Source: an uncultured Collinsella sp.
GTDB lineage: Bacteria > Actinomycetota > Coriobacteriia > Coriobacteriales > Coriobacteriaceae
NCBI GenBank assembly: GCA_958346935.1
Contig: CATVTM010000051.1
Location: forward strand, 1-14,434
DNA length: 14,434 nt
Direction of reading: 5' to 3'
The notes under the pieces are model-generated. The model saw only the letters and a list, made by a program, of their open reading frames with translations, did no database searches and had not been told where the DNA came from. Below, piece after piece: positions 1 to 6,929 of the stretch. The position numbers were made by a program, and so were the translations under genes. Position 1 is the first letter of the stretch. Each line of letters begins with the position of its first letter.

Positions 1-53
1 ACGGCGCAAACGCAACCGTTCAACCGCGTTGCGGCAATCAGTTTGAAATTATC

Positions 54-82
54 TTGATGACGAGAAAAGCTGCTGGTAATCT
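54..82 (+). promoter_or_regulatory. possible promoter of the carrier-led operon
   Basis: TTGATG (54-59) could be a -35 box. It stands 17 bp before TAATCT (77-82), which is preceded by TGG and so resembles an extended -10. The -10 hexamer is a weak match, and TATAGA at 82-87 is an alternative -10 without a good -35. The position, about 80-100 bp upstream of the first start codon and directly before the palindromic repeats, fits an operon promoter. This is a by-eye assignment only. Confidence 0.35.
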
Positions 83-119
83 ATAGAACGTCATAGAACG
101 TTTGCCTTGTGCAAACGTT
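83..119. promoter_or_regulatory. palindromic and tandem repeat region, probable operator
   Basis: Two 10-bp units beginning ATAGAACGT lie in tandem (83-92 and 93-102). They overlap a perfect inverted repeat with arms AACGTTTGC (97-105) and GCAAACGTT (111-119) around a 5-bp spacer. The CG-centred palindrome AACGTT therefore occurs twice, at 97-102 and 114-119. CG-centred palindromes of this kind are typical of LacI/CcpA-type operators, but the regulator is not in the window. The location just downstream of the likely promoter suggests repression. The arms could instead form a 5'-UTR hairpin in RNA. Confidence 0.5.
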
Positions 120-161
120 GAAGCGAGATGCGATGCAGTCTCGAGTTCTTTGGAGGTATCT

Positions 162-1625
162 ATGTCAGATACGAAGGCGAAGAAGACAAACAGACGTTTT
201 AAGTTCAAATTACCGCATGTCTATACGATCATGTTCTTGCTGATCGTTGTCTTTGCGGTCCTGACTTGGATCGTTCCCTCTGGTCAGTATCAGCGCAAGA
301 CGATTTCGACAGCGGCGGGCGAGCGTGAAGTCGCCGTTGCTGGAACCTATGAACAGGTCGATAAGAACTACACCGATTCCGAGACCGGCGAGACCATCAA
401 TCTGGGTCAGGATATCTTCGCGGTCCTGCAAGCGCCCACTAAGGGCATCCAAGAGGCTGCCGACGTCGTTGCGTTCGTCTTATTGATTGGCGGATCGTTC
501 GCAATCATCACCAAGACCAACGCTTTGAATGCCGGCATGAGCCGTGTGATTAAAAAGCTCAAGAACAAGGACATCCTCATCATTCCCATCACGATGACGT
601 TGCTGTCCATTTGCGGCACTACGTTTGGTATGTCTGAGGAAGCCCTGCCGTTCTATGCCATCTTCATTCCCATCATGATGGGTATCGGTTATGACTCGAT
701 GACGGCATTCATCATCTGCTTCCTTGGTCCTAACCTGGGATATTGTGCTTCGACCATCGACCCGTTTAACGTCTTGATCGCACAGGGCATTATCGGCATC
801 GAGGGCAATCCGCAACTGTGGCTGCGCGCCGTTTCTTGGGTCATCTTCACTGCCGTCGGTATCGCATGGGCCATGCGCTACGCCATGCGCGTCAAGAAAA
901 ACCCCGAGTCGTCCATTACGTACGAGGACGATAAGCTCAAGCGTATCGAGTTTTCCGTGACCGATGCCTCCATCGAGGAAGAGTTCACTATCCGTCAGAA
1001 GCTCGTGCTTATCGATTTTGCTTGCGGTATGGGCATTATCGTCTGGGGTCTTGTTACCCAGGGTTGGTACATGAATGAGATTTCCGCCGTGTTCCTTGGC
1101 ATGGGCTTGCTTGCCGGTATCCTGGGCGGTCTTGACCAGCAGACGATTGCTGAGGAGTTCGTTAAAGGTCTCGCCGACTTTGCGTACGCCGCCATCGTTA
1201 TTGGTATCGCTCGCGGTATTCTGGTCATCGCCGAGGGCGGCATGATCATCGACACCATTCTCCAGGCGCTCGCTACTGCGCTCGCCGGTGCACCCGCCGC
1301 CGTCTACACCACGTTTATGTATATCGTCCTTGGCCTGCTCTCTTTGCTGGTTCCCTCGAGTTCTGGCCTGGCGGCGCTCACCATGCCTGTTATGGGCCCC
1401 CTGACCGAGCTTATGGGCCTCAATCCCGAGGCAGCCGTTACCGCGCTCCAGTTTGCTAATCAGACCATCAACACCATCAGTCCCGTGGCGGGCATGACGG
1501 TCGCCGGCCTTGCCGTGGCAAAGATCTCGTTTGGCCAATGGTGGAAGACCATTTGGAAGTTCTTCATTTTCATGGTCGTCTTTGGCCTGATCGTAACGGC
1601 AATCTCTGGCATGCTTCCGGTGTAG
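162..1625 (+). CDS. YfcC-family membrane carrier (DcuC/ArcD superfamily)
   Basis: This 487-residue polytopic membrane protein belongs to the YfcC family (COG1288, C4-dicarboxylate/basic amino acid carrier superfamily). A short basic cytosolic N-terminus precedes a first membrane segment at about 20-39. A soluble loop of about 45 residues follows, then many hydrophobic helices. Family-typical stretches are GGSFAIITKT (111-120), the helix-breaking segment around GTTFGMSEE (152-160), LGPNLGYCASTIDPF (188-202), VPSSSGLAALTMPV (397-410) and TINTISPVAGM (435-445). The ATG at 162 is chosen because GGAGG (152-156) sits 5 nt upstream. An in-frame TTG at 102 lacks a ribosome site and would add hydrophilic residues. 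As first gene of the operon it probably imports the substrate, plausibly an amino-acid-like or glycated amino compound. The exact substrate and coupling cannot be read from sequence. Confidence 0.9.
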   Translation: MSDTKAKKTNRRFKFKLPHVYTIMFLLIVVFAVLTWIVPSGQYQRKTISTAAGEREVAVAGTYEQVDKNYTDSETGETINLGQDIFAVLQAPTKGIQEAADVVAFVLLIGGSFAIITKTNALNAGMSRVIKKLKNKDILIIPITMTLLSICGTTFGMSEEALPFYAIFIPIMMGIGYDSMTAFIICFLGPNLGYCASTIDPFNVLIAQGIIGIEGNPQLWLRAVSWVIFTAVGIAWAMRYAMRVKKNPESSITYEDDKLKRIEFSVTDASIEEEFTIRQKLVLIDFACGMGIIVWGLVTQGWYMNEISAVFLGMGLLAGILGGLDQQTIAEEFVKGLADFAYAAIVIGIARGILVIAEGGMIIDTILQALATALAGAPAAVYTTFMYIVLGLLSLLVPSSSGLAALTMPVMGPLTELMGLNPEAAVTALQFANQTINTISPVAGMTVAGLAVAKISFGQWWKTIWKFFIFMVVFGLIVTAISGMLPV

Positions 1626-1634
1626 GTGGTTGTG

Positions 1635-3218
1635 ATGTCTGATCGTTTGACGGTCCTGACGTCTAAGAGCGTCTTTACCGGTACGGGGGACCTGCCGTTT
1701 GAAGGTTTCGTAGCGGTCCGTGGCAATCGAATTGAGGCTGTTGGCACCAAGTGTGAGGTAGCTTCGTATTTGACCCAAGCGGACGAGGTAGTTGACCTGG
1801 GCGACCGCACCGTCATGCCTGGCCTGATCGATGTGCATACCTTCTATACGGGCTGGGCGCTGCGGACGTTGGGGTCTGATCTGTCCGGCGTCGCCGATGC
1901 CAAAGAGGCCGTGTCGCTCTTGCGTGCATGGAAAGAAGATCATCCGGATTGCGCGGCGGCTTTTGGCCACAACCTACCCGAAACGCTGGCATCGGATGCC
2001 GAGAACGCAAATACGGCGGCTGTGTTTGACGATTGTTTTGGCGATATCCCTGTCGTCTGCTTTACACCGGGTGCGGAGACCTGCGTTCTCAATGCTGCCG
2101 CCAGTGCGCGATACGGCTTTACACCGCAGGCGTGCTATGCCGAGAAGATCTGGCGCATGATGAGCGATTTCCTCGCGCTGCCCGAGGTACGTGCGGGGTA
2201 TTCGGACTACATGAGCATGCTTAACGAGCGCGGCGTTACCGCCATCAAGGAGATGGCGTTTGATGACTACTACGGCTTTGCCGACGAAATGGCTCGCCGT
2301 GAGGAATCTGGTGAGCTGACGGTTCGCGTCTCTATGATGTCGCAGCCGGTGGGCGCTGGTGCAAATCTGGCATATGCCCGCGAGGCACGAGAGCGCTTCC
2401 GGGGACCGTTCGTTCGTTTTTCTGGCTTCAACCGTATGACCGATCGCGGCGTATGGGTGGGGCTTGCCGAGATGATTGACCCCTATGAGGACACGGCCGA
2501 TGCGGGAGCCGCCGGCAAGACGGTCGTCGAGGAGCCCGAGTGGGATCTGATTGAGAACGAGCTACGTGCAATTGATGCTGACGGCTTCCGATATTCCTTG
2601 CATTGCCAGGGAGATGGCGCCGTTCGTCGCACCGTGGCGCTCTATGCCTCGCTGCCTCGAGACGAACATGGACGGATGCTTCGCCGCCATGCGATTACCG
2701 ATCTCGAGAACTCTGACCCGACCGATCTTGTCGAGTTTGGCAAGTTAGGTGGAATTTGCGAGGTCTATCCGCAGATTCTGACGCTGGACCGGCGCGAGGA
2801 TTGCCTATCGATGATGCGTCGACAAATTGGCGAGACGCGACTTTTACACAGCTGGAATCGCCGCGGCATGGAAGATTCCGGATGCACGGTGTGCTGTGGT
2901 ACGGATTTGCCGCTGCTGATTCCGAGCCTGGGCGAGTCAATCTACAGCGCGTGCGGCGGATACTTCGACGATGGACTGCCCGTGAATGAGGCCAACGTGC
3001 TGACGCTTGTCGAGCTCTTGCGCGCTTGGACTGCCGGGGGCGCGTACGATCTGATGCGCGAAGACGAGCTGGGTACGCTTGAGGTTGGCAAGCTTGCCGA
3101 TATCTGCGTGCTCGATCGGGATGTGTTCGACCTCGATTATCGCGACGCACGCGATCTTGCGGTTGATATGACGATGTCGGACGGACAAATCGTGTTCGAT
3201 CGAAATAAGGAGGCATAA
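1635..3218 (+). CDS. YtcJ-like amidohydrolase with altered metal-binding motif
   Basis: A 527-residue protein of amidohydrolase family 3 (YtcJ-like). It has the N-terminal beta-sandwich start (VTSK-type strands; VDLGDRTVMPGLID at 53-66), a barrel, and the C-terminal return GTLEVGKLADICVLDRD (480-496). Family members hydrolyse N-acyl or related amide bonds using a metal centre. HCQGD (323-327) and GTDLP (422-426) are kept. The canonical HxH after 'PGxID' reads H68-T-F70, and the usual 'IEH' reads ITD (355), so two ligand histidines appear lost (alignment by eye). ATG 1635 is preceded by AGGTGG. An in-frame GTG directly after the carrier's stop (1626) is possible. The gap to the carrier is 9 nt and only 1 nt separates it from the epimerase, so it is surely co-transcribed. 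Substrate unknown; it may be an unusual hydrolase, isomerase or non-catalytic protein. Confidence 0.85.
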   Translation: MSDRLTVLTSKSVFTGTGDLPFEGFVAVRGNRIEAVGTKCEVASYLTQADEVVDLGDRTVMPGLIDVHTFYTGWALRTLGSDLSGVADAKEAVSLLRAWKEDHPDCAAAFGHNLPETLASDAENANTAAVFDDCFGDIPVVCFTPGAETCVLNAAASARYGFTPQACYAEKIWRMMSDFLALPEVRAGYSDYMSMLNERGVTAIKEMAFDDYYGFADEMARREESGELTVRVSMMSQPVGAGANLAYAREARERFRGPFVRFSGFNRMTDRGVWVGLAEMIDPYEDTADAGAAGKTVVEEPEWDLIENELRAIDADGFRYSLHCQGDGAVRRTVALYASLPRDEHGRMLRRHAITDLENSDPTDLVEFGKLGGICEVYPQILTLDRREDCLSMMRRQIGETRLLHSWNRRGMEDSGCTVCCGTDLPLLIPSLGESIYSACGGYFDDGLPVNEANVLTLVELLRAWTAGGAYDLMREDELGTLEVGKLADICVLDRDVFDLDYRDARDLAVDMTMSDGQIVFDRNKEA

Positions 3219-3219
3219 G

Positions 3220-4071
3220 GTGTCTGAATCCAAACCGACGCTGCGCCGCGAACAGATTGCGGGCATGAATATCCACTACATCATGTGGTCGCTCGATTAC
3301 TTCCTGGATGTGCAGCAGCGTTTGGGCTTTGAGTCCATTGAGCTGTGGTGTGCGGAGCCGCATGTGACGCTCGACCACACGGGCTACTTTGAGGCTGAGG
3401 TCCTGGCGAAAAAGGCTGCAGACCGTGGGCTTAGGTATCGTACTCTGTGCCCCGAGAATGTTGTCTATCCTTGGCAATACTGCGCACGCAAGCCGCTGCA
3501 TGAACAGCGCAGCCTGGCGTACTTTAAGCACGGCATTGAGCTTGCCGAGGTACTTGGGTGCGACCGTATGTCCGTCAACTCGGGCTGGGGCGACTGGGAC
3601 GAGGATCGCGAGGAAGCCTGGAAGCGCAGCCGCGAGCACTTGTCCATTCTGGCGGAGTATGCCGGCGAGCACGGTCTGGTGCTTACGATGGAAAGCCTGC
3701 GTCCCGAGGAGAGCAACCTTGTGACGACGGTTTCCGATGCGAAGCGCATGATTGACGAGGTCGCGAGCCCGTACTTACAGCCCATGGTTGATACAACCGC
3801 GATGGGCGTTGCAGGCGAGACGCTCGAGGACTGGTTTGCCGCCTTTGGTGATGGGGCAATTCACGAGATGCACTTTATCGACGGTGACCCGTATGGCCAT
3901 CTGGTGTGGGGCGATGGCAAGCACGATATGGACGCCTTCGTCGCCACGCTCAACGCCCATGGTTTTGACGGCATGCTGGGCCAGGAAATCACGGACGGTC
4001 GTTACTACGATGACCCGGCGGCGGCAGATGCCAAGAACATGGCCGCATTCGAGAAATATCTGATTGACTAA
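3220..4071 (+). CDS. FrlC-like sugar-phosphate isomerase/epimerase (TIM barrel)
   Basis: A 283-residue xylose-isomerase-like TIM-barrel protein (AP endonuclease 2 superfamily), close in layout to fructoselysine 3-epimerase FrlC. The family interconverts C3 epimers of ketoses or ketosamines with a divalent metal. The four expected ligands are visible: E158 (MES), D191 (MVDT), H218 (EMHF) and E256 (GQEI). Their spacing follows D-tagatose 3-epimerase. The N-terminal strand GFESIELWCAEPH (36-48) and TLCPEN (75-80) are also FrlC-like. The start is GTG at 3220, with a strong AAGGAGG (3207-3213) lying inside the end of the preceding gene, 6 nt upstream. It probably brings an epimeric conjugate into the form accepted by the kinase and deglycase. 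Substrate assignment is inferred from neighbours. Confidence 0.85.
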   Translation: MSESKPTLRREQIAGMNIHYIMWSLDYFLDVQQRLGFESIELWCAEPHVTLDHTGYFEAEVLAKKAADRGLRYRTLCPENVVYPWQYCARKPLHEQRSLAYFKHGIELAEVLGCDRMSVNSGWGDWDEDREEAWKRSREHLSILAEYAGEHGLVLTMESLRPEESNLVTTVSDAKRMIDEVASPYLQPMVDTTAMGVAGETLEDWFAAFGDGAIHEMHFIDGDPYGHLVWGDGKHDMDAFVATLNAHGFDGMLGQEITDGRYYDDPAAADAKNMAAFEKYLID

Positions 4072-4133
4072 AACAACTATCGGCCACGCAGCCAATCTCA
4101 TTGATTGCGGACCAAACAAGAAAGGAACTGGAT

Positions 4134-5102
4134 ATGAACGCACACGATCTGATCAAAGAGGCAATTGCCGAGAAGGGCAAGTTCGACAGCGTCTACTGGA
4201 TTGCTTGCGGTGGCTCCATGATCGATTTGATCCCGGCTCATGAGCTTCTGCAGCGCGAGGCAACCACCTTCACTTCGTATATCTATACCGCGCGTGAATT
4301 CGACATTATGCGTCCGCGTCGTCTGGGCGAGAAGTCCCTGGTCATCGCTTGTAGCCACAGTGGCAACACCCCCGAGGTCGTCGAGGGCTGCGAGATTGCC
4401 CTTGCTGCCGGCGCTACGGTGATCGCCCAGACCGACAACGCTGGATCTAAGATCGACTCCGGCAAGTGGACCACGTGGGTCTACCCGTGGGGCGAGGGTG
4501 TGCCGCAGGCCGAGGTCCCCGCTGGTATTTCGCTGTCGCTTGCGGCAGAGCTGCTCGATCAGCAGGAGGGCTACGCCGATCTTGCCGATATGTATGCCGG
4601 TATCGCCGAGATGGATAAGATTCTTCCCCCGGCACGCGAGAAGGTAAATGCCGAGCTGGGCGATCGCTTTGCCAAGCTTTGCCAGGAGCACGAGTTCTTC
4701 TATATTCTGGGCAGCGGTCCCAACTTTAGCCAGACCTACGGTTTCGCTATCTGCTCTCTTATGGAGATGCAGTGGCAGCACTGCAGCTATATCCACTCTG
4801 CCGAGTACTTCCATGGCCCCTTCGAGGCTACTCAGGATGGCGTTTTTTACTTCCTGCAGATGGGCTCCAGCGAGTGCCGTGCTATGGACGAGCGCGCCCT
4901 GGCGTTCCTTAAGACGCATACCGATACGCTGATGGTGCTCGATGCCAAGGAGTACGGTATGGAAGCCGTGCCGGCGAGCGTCCGTGCCTATCTGGACCCG
5001 GTGCTGTTCTATGCCATGAACTGCGAGCTGCGTGCTGCACGCGGCAAGGTGTTTGATCACGATCCCGATTTCCGTCGCTATATGGGTGTTGTCGAGTACT
5101 AG
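4134..5102 (+). CDS. SIS-domain deglycase, FrlB/FraB-like
   Basis: A 322-residue protein with two SIS (sugar isomerase) domains, similar in size and motifs to FrlB (fructoselysine-6-phosphate deglycase) and FraB (6-phosphofructose-aspartate deglycase). Such enzymes split a 6-phosphorylated Amadori compound into glucose 6-phosphate and a free amine or amino acid, in the cytosol. Visible motifs are WIACGGS (22-28), the phosphate-binding SHSGNTPEVVEG (74-85) in SIS domain 1, FYILGSGPNF (189-198) and SAEYFHGPFE (222-231) in SIS domain 2. E211 and H227 are 16 residues apart, the spacing I recall for the catalytic acid/base pair of FraB (Glu214/His230). ATG 4134 is preceded by AAGGA 7 nt upstream. 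Upstream in-frame TTG 4101 has no ribosome site. The two kinases follow directly, which fits a kinase-deglycase pathway. The amine moiety cannot be predicted. Confidence 0.88.
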   Translation: MNAHDLIKEAIAEKGKFDSVYWIACGGSMIDLIPAHELLQREATTFTSYIYTAREFDIMRPRRLGEKSLVIACSHSGNTPEVVEGCEIALAAGATVIAQTDNAGSKIDSGKWTTWVYPWGEGVPQAEVPAGISLSLAAELLDQQEGYADLADMYAGIAEMDKILPPAREKVNAELGDRFAKLCQEHEFFYILGSGPNFSQTYGFAICSLMEMQWQHCSYIHSAEYFHGPFEATQDGVFYFLQMGSSECRAMDERALAFLKTHTDTLMVLDAKEYGMEAVPASVRAYLDPVLFYAMNCELRAARGKVFDHDPDFRRYMGVVEY

Positions 5103-5116
5103 AAGGGACAAAGGCC

Positions 5117-5980
5117 ATGGCATTTAACGTTAACGCGCTCGGATTTGGCGACAACGTCGTCGATCGCTACGAGCATATCCATACCATGTATCCTGGCGGC
5201 AATGCGGTGAACTTCGCCGTTTATGCCAAGAAATGCGGTGCCGCACGCTCCGCATACATGGGCATTTTTGGCAATGACGCCGCTGCCGAGCATGTCATTG
5301 CAAGCCTCGAGGATGAGGGTATCGAGCTTGACAAGTGCGAGCAGATGATTGGCGAGAACGGAGCGGCTCGCGTCACCGTTGTTGACGGTGACCGTGTCTT
5401 CCTTGGCTCCAACGAGGGCGGTATCCGTGGCGATGCGCGCTATGTCCTCGATCGCTTTGACCTTTCGTACATGAAGCAGTTCGATGTGGTTCATTCGGGC
5501 AACTATTGCTTTACCGAGCGCGAGCTGCCCAAGCTGAAGGCTGCGGGCGTCACGGTCTCTTTTGACTTTTCGGACGACTCCACCGACGAGTACTACGAGC
5601 AGATTGCGCCCTACGTCGATTTCGCTTTCTTTAGTGCGGCGGATGCCGCGAGTGAGGACGAGATTCGCGAGCGTCTGGCATGGGTGAAGGGCTTGGGTCC
5701 GCGTTTTGTGTCGGCTACGGCGGGCGCCGAGGGCTGCATTGCTTACGACGGCGAGCGTTATTACCGCCAGCTGGCTAAACCGGTAACGGACATGAAGGAC
5801 ACCATGGGGGCGGGCGACTCGTTCCTCACCTCGTTTTTGATGTGCTATCTCGATTCCGCCAAGCGTGGTGAAGATGGCGCCGAGGCCATCGAGCGTGCGC
5901 TCGACTTTGCTGCCGGGTTTGCCTCGACCGTGTGCGGCATGGAAGGTTCTTGGGGCCACGGAGCACCAATCGTCGAATAG
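5117..5980 (+). CDS. PfkB-family kinase, FrlD-like (ketosamine 6-kinase candidate)
   Basis: A 287-residue ribokinase/PfkB sugar kinase resembling fructoselysine 6-kinase FrlD. The substrate-side motif YPGGNAVNFA (25-34) and the ATP-side signature DTMGAGDSF (228-236) with catalytic base D234 are intact. GDNVVDRY (11-18) and the DFSDDS region (150-155) also match FrlD. The expected reaction is ATP-dependent phosphorylation of the sugar 6-hydroxyl of a ketosamine, giving the substrate of the SIS deglycase encoded 14 nt upstream. ATG 5117 has AAGGGA (5103-5108) 8 nt before it. It is slightly longer than E. coli FrlD (about 261 aa), with extra C-terminal residues ending in a Gly/His-rich tail. The class is certain. 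The substrate is inferred from the adjoining FrlB- and FrlC-like genes. Confidence 0.88.
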   Translation: MAFNVNALGFGDNVVDRYEHIHTMYPGGNAVNFAVYAKKCGAARSAYMGIFGNDAAAEHVIASLEDEGIELDKCEQMIGENGAARVTVVDGDRVFLGSNEGGIRGDARYVLDRFDLSYMKQFDVVHSGNYCFTERELPKLKAAGVTVSFDFSDDSTDEYYEQIAPYVDFAFFSAADAASEDEIRERLAWVKGLGPRFVSATAGAEGCIAYDGERYYRQLAKPVTDMKDTMGAGDSFLTSFLMCYLDSAKRGEDGAEAIERALDFAAGFASTVCGMEGSWGHGAPIVE

Positions 5981-6050
5981 CTTAAGAAAGCGTACGGCGG
6001 TCTGGCTATGAGGCTTTGGACGGCCGATGCAAAACAATAAGCGAAACGCG

Positions 6051-6084
6051 AAAAGGGGGCTCGCCATGTGGTGGGTCCCCTTTT
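6051..6084 (+). terminator. hairpin between the two PfkB genes (possible attenuator or weak terminator)
   Basis: A perfect 8-bp inverted repeat, AAAAGGGG (6051-6058) and CCCCTTTT (6077-6084), encloses an 18-nt loop. It lies in the largest gap of the operon (121 nt). The run of T is inside the stem and is not followed by more T, so it is weaker than a standard intrinsic terminator. It stands 17 nt before the next start codon. It could be a partial terminator, an mRNA-processing or stability element, or a bidirectional terminator. Confidence 0.45.
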
Positions 6085-6101
6085 GAACATTGGAGAAGAC
6101 C

Positions 6102-6902
6102 ATGGGTATTAAAGCGTGCGCGGCTGGTTTTTGCTGTGCGGACGTCTATCAAAACATCGGCGTGTTCTATCCGACTGGTAATGGCATTGACTGGGGTATC
6201 CATCTTGCACGAATGGGAGTTTCGGTATCCGCCGTGTCGGTTGTCGGCAAGGACGAGTACGGAGACAAGATGAGAGAGGCGCTGGCCGCTGAGGGGTTCG
6301 ATATCTCACATCTGCGGGTGGAGGATGGCGACACCTCGGTGATGCTCATGGCATTGAAAGACGGCGTCGATCGCGTGCATCTCGAGGCAATCGATGGTGT
6401 TATGGAGACATATCGACCGAATGAAGATGACCGGGCGTTTATCCTAGAGCATGACATCATTCATACCGACCTGTTTGGCAATTGTTTGGACCTCCTGCCC
6501 GAATGGCATGATGCGGGCAAGACGGTGGTTATGGACTTCTCGGTGTTCAGCCAGGATCCCGAATATGCCTGCGAGGCTCATTTTCCTTACGTAGACTATG
6601 CGTTTATGTCGTTTGAAGAGGACACTCCGGAGCTGCGTGATTGGGTACGTCACGTACAGAAGTTGGGGCCGCGGGTGGCAGTTGCCACGCTTGGCGAGAA
6701 GGGAAGCATTGCCTTTGACGGCGAACGCTTCTATGAGTGCGGGATCGTACCGGCGGAGAAGGTCGTTAACACCGTGGGCGCCGGTGACTCGTATATCGCC
6801 GGGTTTACCAAGGGCGTGATTGATGGCCTTGATATTCCGGCGTGTATGAAGGCGGGCGCCGAGCTTTCGTCCCGCGTCATCGGCTCTTTTGAGCCGTACT
6901 AG
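6102..6902 (+). CDS. second PfkB-family kinase, diverged FrlD-like paralogue
   Basis: A 266-residue ribokinase/PfkB kinase. The catalytic signature NTVGAGDSYIAGF (223-235) with D229 is intact. VVGKDEYGDKM (48-58), DISHLRVEDGDTS (67-79) and DFSVFSQDPEYA (145-156) match the FrlD group. The substrate-binding element that usually reads GGNA is TGNG here (25-28, in YPTGNGIDWG), so the sugar or its substituent probably differs from that of the first kinase. ATG 6102 is preceded by GGAG (6092-6095) 6 nt upstream. The in-frame TTG at 6090 overlaps that site and is rejected. It follows a hairpin-containing gap and may be the first gene of a second transcription unit. It could act on the same conjugate in another epimeric form or on another intermediate; this is inference. 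Confidence 0.87.
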   Translation: MGIKACAAGFCCADVYQNIGVFYPTGNGIDWGIHLARMGVSVSAVSVVGKDEYGDKMREALAAEGFDISHLRVEDGDTSVMLMALKDGVDRVHLEAIDGVMETYRPNEDDRAFILEHDIIHTDLFGNCLDLLPEWHDAGKTVVMDFSVFSQDPEYACEAHFPYVDYAFMSFEEDTPELRDWVRHVQKLGPRVAVATLGEKGSIAFDGERFYECGIVPAEKVVNTVGAGDSYIAGFTKGVIDGLDIPACMKAGAELSSRVIGSFEPY

Positions 6903-6929
6903 GGTCAAATGCTTGGAAAGGAGTGCGAA

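Noticed and set aside
102..161. TTG start giving a carrier 20 residues longer
   Set aside because: No ribosome site precedes it, it lies within the palindromic operator region, and the ATG at 162 has GGAGG at proper distance.
480..1970. Long minus-strand open frame (about 496 codons) opposite the carrier gene
   Set aside because: It is the complement of a clear YfcC-family gene. The translation is rich in Arg/His/Asp with no family motif and no ribosome site, typical of an antisense shadow in G+C-rich DNA.
2695..3672. Minus-strand open frame of 325 codons opposite the amidohydrolase and epimerase genes
   Set aside because: It spans the junction of two confident + strand genes and has Arg-rich low-information composition with no recognisable motif.
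4072..4133. Short inverted repeat CAATC/GATTG in the gap before the deglycase gene
   Set aside because: A 5-bp stem with no T run is not beyond chance; treated as plain spacer.
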